Shown here piece after piece: positions 1 to 7,270 of a stretch of 64,000 nucleotides of DNA (its first letter is position 1; every line of letters begins with the position of its first letter). The stretch covers positions 177,293 to 241,292 of the forward strand of contig JACKPW010000010.1 of the NCBI GenBank assembly GCA_024233215.1. The letters are read 5' to 3'. The stretch comes from Verrucomicrobiales bacterium. GTDB lineage: Bacteria; Verrucomicrobiota; Verrucomicrobiia; Limisphaerales; J093. Under the pieces are notes generated by a model. It saw only the letters and a list, made by a program, of their open reading frames with translations, had not been told where the DNA came from and searched no databases. The position numbers and the translations under genes were made by a program.

Positions 1-179
1 GATGGCTTCAACCCGTCGCGCGCGTCGGGCAGGGCGCGCGAGATGATGACGGACATCGAGTAGTCGAGGAACGAGTTCTTGATCTCGTCCGCGACGTTGA
101 TCTTCTCGATGCGCTCGTTCGCGGCGAAGAGGGAGCTGGCCGGGGCGGGCGGCGGAGGGGTCTCGGGCTGGTCAGACAT
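1..179 (-). CDS. gyrA: DNA gyrase subunit A, N-terminal fragment
   Basis: This is the first ~59 codons of DNA gyrase subunit A; the rest lies beyond the left edge of the window. GyrA cuts and religates DNA in the gyrase A2B2 tetramer. After a short proline-rich leader, the sequence holds the conserved N-terminal block of GyrA (residues about 23-59), including NSFLDYSMSVIISRALPDA and the start of the DGLKP motif. The ATG at 179 is the natural start. The gene is downstream of gyrB on the same strand with a 203-bp gap, which holds a dispersed inverted-repeat element. The call rests on the very conserved N-terminus. Confidence 0.93.
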   Translation of the reverse strand, partial: MSDQPETPPPPAPASSLFAANERIEKINVADEIKNSFLDYSMSVIISRALPDARDGLKP

Positions 180-228
180 GGAATTCGCGGGAGAAAACGG
201 GGACGGGTCTGATCATCGACTGGATCCA

Positions 229-380
229 ACCACAAAGGAACACCTATGGACACGAATCCGAACCCGATGGCAGAGCCGGGGCGACATCGCAGGTGCCGGG
301 GCGAACACACCCACCGGGTATGGCGTGTCCTCGTTTCGTGTTCCGGTCATTCGTGTGGATTCGTGTGAATTCGTGGTTCT
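229..380. repeat. Dispersed inverted-repeat element, family A, copy 1
   Basis: The arms are built from repeated CACGAAT-like units. The left arm (about 229-260) reads CCACAAAGGAACACCTATGG followed by ACACGAATC. The right arm (about 349-379) reads as its inverse, ATTCGTGTGGATTCGTGTG followed by AATTCGTGG. About 90 bp of GC-rich sequence, unlike that of the other copies, separates the arms. The element fills most of the gap between gyrB and gyrA. Three similar copies are at 5867, 10415 and 43669. Confidence 0.7.
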
Positions 381-382
381 CG

Positions 383-2905
383 TCAGACGTCGAGGTTGCG
401 GACGTTCAGGGCATTGTCCTCGATGAACTGGCGGCGCGGCTCGACCTCCTCGCCCATCAACTTGGTGAACATCTCCTCGGCCTCGACGGCGTCACTCAGT
501 TCGACCCGTAGCAGCTTGCGACGGGCGGGGTCCATCGTCGTCTCGAACAACTGTTTCGGGTTCATCTCACCCAGCCCCTTGAAGCGCTTGATCGAAAGAC
601 CGCGACGGCCGACCTCCTTGACCCCGGTAAGAATCTCCGGGATGGCGAACAGGGGACGCACCTTCTCGTCCTCCCCCTCGCCTTCGACCAGTTCGAACAA
701 CGGCTGGTCCTGGGCGGCGTAGTGCTCGACGTTCAATCCTTTCCGCGACAGCCGGGCAAGCAGTTCCTCGACCGGTTTGCTCTCGTGAATCTCCACGTGC
801 CGGGCGCGACGACGGCCGCCGTTGGCGGGTTTGGCCGCGCCGGTGCTGCGGCCGGCCTCGCCCTCTTCCTCCTCCTCGGCCTCGCTCTCGAACAGGCCCA
901 GGTCGGGGTTTGCTTCACCGAATCGCCGGAGATCCGCCTCGGTGTGGAAATAGTGCACGCTCTCCTCGTTGCCCGCTCGCACCCGTACCAGGTGCCGGGG
1001 AAGGTCCAGCGTCCCGGTCTTGCGGTGCTCGACGTACTCGCCAAAGTCGCCGCCATGACGCTGGATGCTGCGGGCGTACTTGTCGAGCGTGAGCAGCAGC
1101 TCGAGCGTCTCCGCCAACTGCTTGTGGGTAAGTTCCCGGCCATCCGCCAGATTGCGGAGACGCACCTCCTCGCTGCCCAACTCGATCAAGATGCGGTTCA
1201 GCTGGGGGTCGTCATCCACGTACTCCACCCGCTTCTTGCGGGAGATTTCATACAGCGGAGGCTGGGCGATGTAGACGAAGCCCTCGCGCACGAGGCGCGG
1301 CATCTGCCGGTAGAAGAACGTGAGCAACAACGTGCGGATGTGTGAGCCGTCCACATCGGCATCGGTCATGATCACGATCTTGTGGTAACGGAGCTTGTCC
1401 AGGTTGAAGGCCCCCTCCCCTTCGCCATCCCCAATGCCGGTCCCAACCGCGGTGATCATCGTCCGGATTTCCCGGTTCTGCAGCACCTTGTCCAAACGCG
1501 CCTTCTCCACGTTGATCAGCTTGCCCCGGATCGGCAGGATGGCCTGGAACTTCCGATCCCGACCCTGCTTGGCCGAACCACCGGCCGAATCGCCCTCAAC
1601 AATGAACAACTCGGTGTTCTCCGGGTTCCGGTCCGAACAGTCCGCCAGTTTACCGGGCAACCCCCCGCCGGTCAGGGCGCTCTTCCGCACGGTGTCCCGC
1701 GCCTTCCGCGCCGCCTCCCGGGCCCGCGCCGCCGTCAGCCCCTTGTCGATCACCTTCTTCGCCACCGCCGGATTCGCGTCGAAGAAGGTCATCAGACCCT
1801 CATACACAATCGACGACACCACGCCGTCGATCTCCGTGTTCACCAGCTTCACCTTCGTCTGCGATTCAAACCGCGGATTCGGCAGCTTGACGCTCAATAC
1901 GCAGACCAGTCCCTCGCGGACATCGTCGCCCGTGATGGCCGGGTCCTTCTCCTTGAGCAGGTTGTTGCTGCGGGCGTACTGGTTGATCGCCCGGGTCAGG
2001 GCCGACCGGAAACCCGTCAGGTGCGTGCCGCCATCAGTGTTTGCGATGGAGTTCGCGAAGCAGAGGATCTGGTCGTTGAAACTGTCGTTGTACTGGAGAA
2101 CGCAGTCGACAAACACCTCGTCCTCGCCGTGGTCGGTCTTGGTCGCGCGCAGGCCGGCCAGCGCGATGGGCTTCGGGTGCAGCACCTGCTTGTTCTTGCC
2201 CAACTGCCGGACGAACTCCTCAATGCCGTCCTTGTAGAAGAAGCGCTCCGACCTGCCCTCCCCCCGCTCGTCGGTGAGCATGATCTCAATCCCCGGATTC
2301 AGGAAAGCCAGCTCCCGCAGGCGCCGGGCCAGGACCTCAAACTGGAATTCCGTGGTCAGGGTAAAGATCGTCGGGTCCGGCTTGAAGGTGATCAGGGTGC
2401 CGGTGTTTCGCGCCTTGCCGATGACCTCCAGCTTTCGGACCGTCTTGCCCCGGGCAAACTCCATGTAATGCGCCTCGCCGTCGCGGTAGACCTCGACCTT
2501 GAACCAGTCGGAAAGCGCATTGACGCACTTGGCGCCCACCCCGTGCAGGCCCCCGGAATACTTGTAGGCCCCCTGGCCGAACTTGCCCCCGGCATGAAGG
2601 TTGGTCAGCACCAGCTCAACCGCCGGCATCTTCCACTTCGGATGCATGTCCACCGGGATGCCCCGGCCGTCGTCCCGGATGGAGCAGGACCCATCCACGT
2701 GCAGCGTCACCTCGATGCGCTTGCAGTAACCGGCCAAATGCTCGTCGATGGAATTGTCGAGCACCTCATAAACGCAGTGGTGCAGGCCGCGCTCGTCGGG
2801 GTCCCCGATGTACATGCCCGGCCGCTTGCGGACAGCCTCAAGTCCTTCCAGCTTGTCGATCTTGGAGGCGTCGTATTTGTCTGAACTCGCAGGTGTCGTC
2901 GACAT
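383..2905 (-). CDS. gyrB: DNA gyrase subunit B
   Basis: ATPase subunit of DNA gyrase, 840 residues. The GHKL ATPase domain (residues about 15-230) carries VLDNSIDEHLAG (48-59), RDDGRGIPVD (77-86) and the LHGVGAKCVNALS lid (120-132). The TOPRIM domain carries EGDSAGG (437-443) and DADVDGSHI (515-523). An insert follows TOPRIM, as in some proteobacterial GyrB proteins, and contains an acid-rich stretch (about 673-683) followed by a basic segment. The conserved tail IKRFKGLGEMNPKQL is present near the C-terminus. The ATG at 2905 gives the usual KYDASKI-x-LEGLEAVRKRPGMYIG beginning. gyrA lies downstream on the same strand. GyrB rather than ParE is likely because of the adjacent gyrA start. Confidence 0.96.
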   Translation of the reverse strand: MSTTPASSDKYDASKIDKLEGLEAVRKRPGMYIGDPDERGLHHCVYEVLDNSIDEHLAGYCKRIEVTLHVDGSCSIRDDGRGIPVDMHPKWKMPAVELVLTNLHAGGKFGQGAYKYSGGLHGVGAKCVNALSDWFKVEVYRDGEAHYMEFARGKTVRKLEVIGKARNTGTLITFKPDPTIFTLTTEFQFEVLARRLRELAFLNPGIEIMLTDERGEGRSERFFYKDGIEEFVRQLGKNKQVLHPKPIALAGLRATKTDHGEDEVFVDCVLQYNDSFNDQILCFANSIANTDGGTHLTGFRSALTRAINQYARSNNLLKEKDPAITGDDVREGLVCVLSVKLPNPRFESQTKVKLVNTEIDGVVSSIVYEGLMTFFDANPAVAKKVIDKGLTAARAREAARKARDTVRKSALTGGGLPGKLADCSDRNPENTELFIVEGDSAGGSAKQGRDRKFQAILPIRGKLINVEKARLDKVLQNREIRTMITAVGTGIGDGEGEGAFNLDKLRYHKIVIMTDADVDGSHIRTLLLTFFYRQMPRLVREGFVYIAQPPLYEISRKKRVEYVDDDPQLNRILIELGSEEVRLRNLADGRELTHKQLAETLELLLTLDKYARSIQRHGGDFGEYVEHRKTGTLDLPRHLVRVRAGNEESVHYFHTEADLRRFGEANPDLGLFESEAEEEEEGEAGRSTGAAKPANGGRRRARHVEIHESKPVEELLARLSRKGLNVEHYAAQDQPLFELVEGEGEDEKVRPLFAIPEILTGVKEVGRRGLSIKRFKGLGEMNPKQLFETTMDPARRKLLRVELSDAVEAEEMFTKLMGEEVEPRRQFIEDNALNVRNLDV

Positions 2906-3304
2906 AATTCACCCGGGAAAACCACCCGTGGCCGCAGGCTTGTCACCCCCTCAGGCAACGGCGTGTTCCCAGCAGCCGCCAGTCTAGGGAAGCCCCCTGC
3001 CGAACACAACCCCAATCCCGGTCCCAAACCGGGCCAACCACTACAACTTGTGGGGGGCCCGAACCACAGGCCGGAGAAATTGTGCCTCCCCTCCCTGGGA
3101 AACCGGCCGTGTTCGGGAAACGAAAAGCCCCGGCCACCGGGGGAAAGCGGCCATGCCGCGCAGCCACATGGCCCCAAGGCTCGAAGACCGGTCGCCAGAC
3201 CCAGGGCGGGTCTGCTTCTCAGGAGGGTCGGCAGTCGCTCACTCCGTTTTCCGTGTCAATCCGTGAAATCGGTGTCATTTCCGATTTCCGATTCCACCGA
3301 ATCC
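2906..3304. other. Intergenic region upstream of gyrB
   Basis: About 400 bp without a convincing gene. It must hold the gyrB promoter, but no clear -35/-10 pair is visible in this GC-rich sequence. At 3246-3290 the stretch TTTTCCGTGTCAATCCGTG resembles a degenerate arm of the family A repeat. Nothing else was recognised. Confidence 0.5.
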
Positions 3305-3841
3305 CTACTTCGCCGAACCGGCCCCGGCGTCCTTCGCCTTCTCCTTCTCGGGTTTGGGCACCGAGATCACCACGAACCAGGCGTCGTTGATGTCGTCCTT
3401 GGTATCGCCGGCGAGGACCAGAATCTCCCCGTTCTCGAGAGCCTTCAGCGGCTGTCGCATGGTCTTGGTCAGGCGCCCCTCCCCGATGAGCCGGACCTCC
3501 ACCGTCTCGGGATCGGCGAGGGCGAACTTCAACACGCATTTCCCGCTCATCTCCACCCGCGTGCTCTTACCCTTCCGAACGGCCACCGGCTTCCGCCGCA
3601 TCTCGTAGTAGTGCTTCCACTTGAACACCCGGGAGAGTCGACGCCCCAGTTCAGCGCCCACCTCCTTGCACTTCGCATCGTCCGGTTTCGCGCTGTCCGT
3701 CCCCCAGATGAGCTGAGCCTGCAGCGCAATCGCGGAATCGGGGTCCTGCGCCCGGAGATCAACCGTGCCGGCCAGCGCCAGCACCAGGCCAAACATCAGG
3801 CCGGCAACAGAGCGGGAAAAGAAGCTGGAGTTCGGGTCCAT
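3305..3841 (-). CDS. Secreted hypothetical protein of the sigma/anti-sigma operon
   Basis: Protein of 178 residues with an N-terminal hydrophobic signal segment (about 12-31, ending LRAQ), so it is probably exported. The mature part is rich in lysine and arginine and mixes beta-type stretches with a charged C-terminus (KPEKEKAKDAGAGSAK). No enzyme motif is visible and I do not recognise the family. It follows the anti-sigma factor gene by 8 bp and probably shares its transcript, so it may be regulated by, or feed into, the envelope-signalling pair upstream. Function unknown. Confidence 0.7.
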   Translation of the reverse strand: MDPNSSFFSRSVAGLMFGLVLALAGTVDLRAQDPDSAIALQAQLIWGTDSAKPDDAKCKEVGAELGRRLSRVFKWKHYYEMRRKPVAVRKGKSTRVEMSGKCVLKFALADPETVEVRLIGEGRLTKTMRQPLKALENGEILVLAGDTKDDINDAWFVVISVPKPEKEKAKDAGAGSAK

Positions 3842-3849
3842 GGATCTGA

Positions 3850-4323
3850 TCAGCGGGTATCCACCCAGACAACGGTCATGCGCTCGGATTCGGAACGGAA
3901 GGTAAAGGAACTGACATCATCCAGCGGATCGACAATCTCCGCATAGGCCTGGGGGGCGCGGGGAGGGACGGCTTCGGGGCGAATTGCCAGCATCAAGGCA
4001 GCCCCTGCGACCGCGGCGGCTCCCAGCGGAGCCAGCACGGTCAGCCACCAGGGCCGTCGCCGTGCGGTCGAAGCGACGCTCCTCGTCGATCCTCCCTCGC
4101 GGCCCAGCGCGGTGGCGATGCCACCCCAGTATTGCTCGCGCCCCACCGGCACCGGTCGCTCCAGTTCGTTGCCGGTCATTTCCGCCTTGAGGACGCGCAG
4201 CGAGCGGGCCAGGGCCGCCGCCCCGGGATCGGCCTGTACCAACCGTTCGATCTCCGCGACCTCGCCGGCCGGGAGTTCTCCATCGATCCAAGACTGGATT
4301 TTCAGGCAGGTATCAGTGTTCAT
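3850..4323 (-). CDS. Anti-sigma factor, single-pass membrane protein
   Basis: Protein of 157 residues. The N-terminal cytoplasmic part (residues 1-60) begins with a pattern typical of anti-sigma domains (CLKIQSWIDGELPAGE, then an acidic helix). One transmembrane helix follows at about 91-114 (WWLTVLAPLGAAAVAGAALM), then a short outer part. The ATG at 4323 overlaps the end of the sigma factor gene by 11 bp, so the two are translationally coupled. The usual HxxxCxxC zinc site is absent, so the domain assignment rests on layout and context: it should bind the ECF sigma factor at the membrane and release it on an envelope signal. Confidence 0.78.
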   Translation of the reverse strand: MNTDTCLKIQSWIDGELPAGEVAEIERLVQADPGAAALARSLRVLKAEMTGNELERPVPVGREQYWGGIATALGREGGSTRSVASTARRRPWWLTVLAPLGAAAVAGAALMLAIRPEAVPPRAPQAYAEIVDPLDDVSSFTFRSESERMTVVWVDTR

Positions 4324-4921
4324 GTTCGCGCTCTTTCTTGAGGTCCGCCAAACGGGCGGCCAGGTTGCGCCGGGCATAGAACAACCGCGACATCACCGTG
4401 CCCAGCGAACACTTCATCCGTCTGGCAACCTCTTTGTATTCCAATCCTTCATACTCATGCAAGATCAGCACCGTCCGGTGCACGTCCGAAAGCCCCGCCA
4501 TCGCCGCATCAATTCGCTGGCGCAACTCTTCCCGCTCCAACCCCTCCAGGGGATCGACCTCCGCCGGCGGCAGCAACCGCTCCACCCCGCCAACGGTTTC
4601 CTCGAGCGTCTCGGTGGACTCGAAATACGCCCGTTTCTGGCGACGCAGGAAGTCGAGGCAGACGTTGATCGTGATCCGCGTCATCCACGTCGCAAAACTC
4701 GAGTCCCCGTGGAACTGCTCCAGCCGTTGCCAGGCCTTGATCCAGGCTTCCTGTGAAAGATCGAAGGCATCGTCGGGGTTCCGCACCATCGAGAATGCCC
4801 GCGTGTAAATCTTGTCCCGGTGCCGGTGCACCAGCTCCTCGAACGCCTCCCGATCGCCCCGACAGGCGCTCTGCACCAACTCCTCGTCGGCGGCGTTCGC
4901 GGTGTCACTGATGCGCGTCAT
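4313..4921 (-). CDS. RNA polymerase ECF-type sigma factor
   Basis: Sigma-70 family member of 202 residues. Region 2 spans about 26-95 with RNPDDAFDLSQEAWIKAW (47-64, the region 2.2 core) and FATWMTRITINVCLDFLRR (76-94). Region 4 spans about 132-190 with a helix-turn-helix (YKEVARRMKCSLGTVMSRLFYARRNL). No region 1 or 3 is present, as in ECF factors. The ATG at 4921 is chosen because the homology starts just after it; a longer reading would run back into hisB. It is the first gene of a three-gene operon with an anti-sigma factor and a secreted protein, so autoregulation is likely. Confidence 0.93.
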   Translation of the reverse strand: MTRISDTANAADEELVQSACRGDREAFEELVHRHRDKIYTRAFSMVRNPDDAFDLSQEAWIKAWQRLEQFHGDSSFATWMTRITINVCLDFLRRQKRAYFESTETLEETVGGVERLLPPAEVDPLEGLEREELRQRIDAAMAGLSDVHRTVLILHEYEGLEYKEVARRMKCSLGTVMSRLFYARRNLAARLADLKKEREHEH

Positions 4922-4950
4922 GGTTTCGACGGCAGGTTCCCGGAGGTTAT

Positions 4951-5619
4951 TCAGGAGGTCAAGGTACCCTTCGTGCTGGGGATCCGCCCCGCGGTGCGCG
5001 GGTCCTTCTGGCAGGCGAAGTCGACCGCCTTGGCAAAGGCCTTGAACAACGCCTCCACCACGTGGTGCGGCTCCTCGCCGTAGAGCAGTTCCAGATGCAG
5101 GTTGCACCGGGCCTCGTTGGCAAACCCCTGAAAGAACTCCCTCGCCAGCCCGAACCGGAAGCTGGACGACATGTCCTGCTCACGCTCGGCCCGCGTCAGC
5201 CGGCGATAGGCCCGGCCGTCCAACCCCCGCCACACCAGATACGGCCGGCCGCTGAAATCAATCACACACCGCGCCAGGCACTCGTCCATCGGCACGAACG
5301 CCTCGCCGGTGAACGGGTTTCGCGGATCGAACCCGGTGCCATATCGCCGGATGCCCTTCTTGTCCCCCAACGCCTGCCAGAACGCCTGACCCAGCGCGAT
5401 CCCGCAATCCTCCACGGTATGGTGCGCGTCCACCTCCAGATCGCCGTCACACTCCAGATCCAGATCCACCAGCGAATGCCGGGCAAACAGCGTCAGCATG
5501 TGATCGAAGAACGCCACCCCCGTGCGAACGCGTGACCGCCCCCGCCCCTCAATCCGCAGCTTGAGGTGAATCCGGGTTTCGCTCGTTTCCCGCCTGATCT
5601 CCGCCCGACGAACTTTCAT
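4951..5619 (-). CDS. hisB: Imidazoleglycerol-phosphate dehydratase
   Basis: Enzyme of the sixth step of histidine biosynthesis, which dehydrates imidazoleglycerol phosphate to imidazole acetol phosphate. Protein of 222 residues. The metal-binding motifs are intact: FFDHML (37-42), DAHHTVEDCG (64-73) and GEEPHHVVEALFKAF (181-195). It is about 20 residues longer than usual owing to an insert near 98-109 (DPRNPFTGEAFV). The C-terminus IPSTKGTL is canonical. It is a stand-alone dehydratase without the phosphatase domain of enterobacterial HisB. The ATG at 5619 gives the standard N-terminus. No other his gene is nearby. Confidence 0.95.
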   Translation of the reverse strand: MKVRRAEIRRETSETRIHLKLRIEGRGRSRVRTGVAFFDHMLTLFARHSLVDLDLECDGDLEVDAHHTVEDCGIALGQAFWQALGDKKGIRRYGTGFDPRNPFTGEAFVPMDECLARCVIDFSGRPYLVWRGLDGRAYRRLTRAEREQDMSSSFRFGLAREFFQGFANEARCNLHLELLYGEEPHHVVEALFKAFAKAVDFACQKDPRTAGRIPSTKGTLTS

Positions 5620-5686
5620 CGGCCCGGAATTAAACCCGGAACCTCCCGAAAACAAAGCGCAAAGCCGCTGCGCCGCAGCCCAACCA

Positions 5687-5859
5687 CAGGGCCAGTGACA
5701 AAGTCGTGGCGCAGATTTCCATATCTGCTGTATCGCGGATTTCCCAATCCGCAAGCGTTTGGAGGTTCGGACGGTCTGCCGAATTGAATTCGGCGATACC
5801 GCAGATCCGATATCTGCGCTACGAACCAACGCCTTGCGCTGACTTTGTCACTGGCCCTG
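5687..5859. repeat. Composite inverted repeat with perfect 19-bp ends, family B copy 1
   Basis: The ends CAGGGCCAGTGACAAAGTC (5687-5705) and GACTTTGTCACTGGCCCTG (5841-5859) are exact reverse complements. Inside lie two smaller, oppositely oriented units of family B. The left unit starts GCGCAGATTTCCATATCTGC (about 5710) and continues into a TATCGCGGATTTCCCAATCCG segment. The right unit includes GCAGATCCGATATCTGCGCTACG (about 5801). Further single copies of the unit are at 41203 and 47402. The structure lies upstream of hisB and next to a family A element. Confidence 0.8.
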
Positions 5860-5866
5860 AGCCCAA

Positions 5867-6000
5867 CCACGAATGCACACCAATACACACCAATGAACGA
5901 ACGGCCCTCACCGGTGGATCACCAAGAGGGGACCAATGCCGGAAACGCCCGCCCTGCGCTGCGCCCGCTCCTTCGTGTTCCTTCGTGTTCCTGCGTGGTT
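5867..6000. repeat. Dispersed inverted-repeat element, family A, copy 2
   Basis: The left arm starts ACCACGAATGCACACCAATA (5867) and continues with CACACCAATGAAC. The right arm (about 5970-6000) is CCTTCGTGTTCCTTCGTGTT followed by CCTGCGTGGTT. The arms are imperfect reverse complements with a variable GC-rich interior. The element lies between hisB and the tRNA-Leu gene. Confidence 0.65.
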
Positions 6001-6030
6001 TTCCAAGGCACGACGCGACTGGGCTGGGCG

Positions 6031-6115
6031 TGGTGCGCGCGAGAGGACTCGAACCTCCACCCCTTCCGGGACCAGATCCTAAGTCTGGCGCGTCTGCCAA
6101 TTCCGCCACGCGCGC
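6031..6115 (-). tRNA. tRNA-Leu(UAG)
   Basis: Read on the minus strand, the gene begins GCGCGCGTGGCGGAATTGGC and ends CTCTCGCGCGCACCA. The 7-bp acceptor stem pairs GCGCGCG with CGCGCGC. The D arm is followed by the anticodon stem CCAGA/TCTGG around the loop CTTAGGA, giving anticodon TAG (codon CUA). A long variable arm (CCCGGAAGGGG) marks a class II tRNA, and GGTTCGAGTCC is the T arm. The 3' CCA is encoded. This is the expected set of features for tRNA-Leu. Confidence 0.96.
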
Positions 6116-6320
6116 ATCCTACCGACCAACGCCTTGCGACTCACCCCCCGCGGACTTCCTGAATCACCACGCCGTTCGCGACCGTATACCCGCGTGAAGT
6201 CCGGCGAAACCCGCCGCAGTCGCTCGTCGAGGAAACACTCCTACAGGAAAGTGCCTGACCCGCGCAAGCGCCCCGTGGTAGGTCTCTAGGGTTTCTTTGC
6301 ATGAACCGTGCCCCGCCAAT

Positions 6321-6381
6321 GGAGGGCCGAGTTACACGAGGCCCTGACTTGATTCCAGGGACTCGTGGAACTCGTCCCTCC
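6321..6381. repeat. Long hairpin, family E
   Basis: Two 27-bp arms (6321-6347 and 6355-6381) are near-perfect reverse complements with a 7-base loop. The left arm begins GGAGGGCCGAGTTACACGAG. The right arm begins CCAGGGACTCGTGGAACTCG and ends TCCCTCC. There is no T-run, so a simple terminator role is unlikely. It directly follows the 3' end of the PEP-CTERM pseudogene and abuts the 148-bp direct repeat. Confidence 0.75.
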
Positions 6382-6526
6382 GAGGCGGGTTCCTGGTCCC
6401 ATGGCAGGCGCATTCGCGAAAGGGGGCTTCCCATGAAACGAGCGACGCAGCATGAGCGCGCCAATGCCAATCAACCCAAGAGCAAACGTCGAGGGCTCAG
6501 GAATGACCCGACCGCCGCTCAACCGG
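6379..6526. repeat. 148-bp direct repeat, copy 1
   Basis: Base-for-base identical by eye to 6998-7145, 619 bp away. On the minus strand it encodes the PEP-CTERM tail of the pseudogene plus a run-on segment. The copies show tandem duplication of this tail. Confidence 0.88.
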
Positions 6527-6997
6527 AAGCTCTCCAAGCCGTTCAGGTTCGCCGGAAGCGTCGGAACTTGACCACTGCAACCTCCCAGGTGGAGCGGAAT
6601 GATGTTGGACCTGCCGGTCTGTCCACCAGCCGCGTACGCACTCGCGTAGTCAGCACCGTCCGCCCGCCTCCAAGCCACCATCGCCACCAGTCCGTCCTGA
6701 CAGGCCATGTCAGCAACGTAAACCACGCCACCGCTGATATAGCCGTAGTTGGAGTCCCGGTCGCTGAAGAAGGCCACGGGCTGCCCAATCGGCGTCAAGG
6801 CAAACGGAAGAGTCCCCACACCAACTGCGCACTGTACCGGCACCGCTGACCGGGTTGCCGTTCACGTCGTACACCGGGCATCGACGCCCAAAGGAGAATG
6901 TGAGTGGTGAAGTTCACCGTGCCATCCTCACCACCCAACAGGGTTACTGTGCCACCCACGCACACCGCCAGCGTGCAGAGTAGCGTCCCGATTTCCA

Positions 6998-7145
6998 TCC
7001 GAGGCGGGTTCCTGGTCCCATGGCAGGCGCATTCGCGAAAGGGGGCTTCCCATGAAACGAGCGACGCAGCATGAGCGCGCCAATGCCAATCAACCCAAGA
7101 GCAAACGTCGAGGGCTCAGGAATGACCCGACCGCCGCTCAACCGG
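6998..7145. repeat. 148-bp direct repeat, copy 2 (orphan PEP-CTERM tail)
   Basis: Second copy of the 148-bp sequence. On the minus strand it again encodes the PEP-CTERM tail (VIPEPSTFALGLIGIGALML) but without any body of the protein upstream. It sits immediately before the start codon of the pseudogene, as expected if a tandem pair of genes lost the body of the first member by deletion or recombination. Confidence 0.85.
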
Positions 7146-7270
7146 CGACCCCTCAGGAGAGTCCGGGAGGCGGAGCGGGGACAGCCCAGCTCCAAACTGT
7201 GGCGTCGACGCGACTCCTTCATGGCGACGGGCCGTCGCCTCTCCGCCGGGCCCGACTGGGACGTTACGCC

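Larger units (their letters stand above)
6286..6998 (-). pseudogene. Frameshifted PEP-CTERM domain protein
   Basis: Degraded paralogue of the intact gene at 14640-15191. It starts at 6998 with a signal-like segment (LLCTLAVCVGGTVTLLGG). Matches to the intact protein then jump between reading frames: DGTVNF and AQLVWG in one frame, DVNGNPVSG in another, and PIGQPVAFFSD onward in a third. At least two frameshifts are therefore present. The C-terminal sorting signal VIPEPSTFALGLIGIGALML is kept, but the expected stop after LRR is lost and translation runs on into dispersed-repeat sequence (to 6286). The gene was probably once a surface or exopolysaccharide-associated protein handled by exosortase. 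Confidence 0.8.

Noticed and set aside
6286..6843. A shorter intact PEP-CTERM gene starting within the pseudogene
   Set aside because: The reading begins in the middle of the homologous region without signal peptide, so it is a fragment of a broken gene rather than a functional one.
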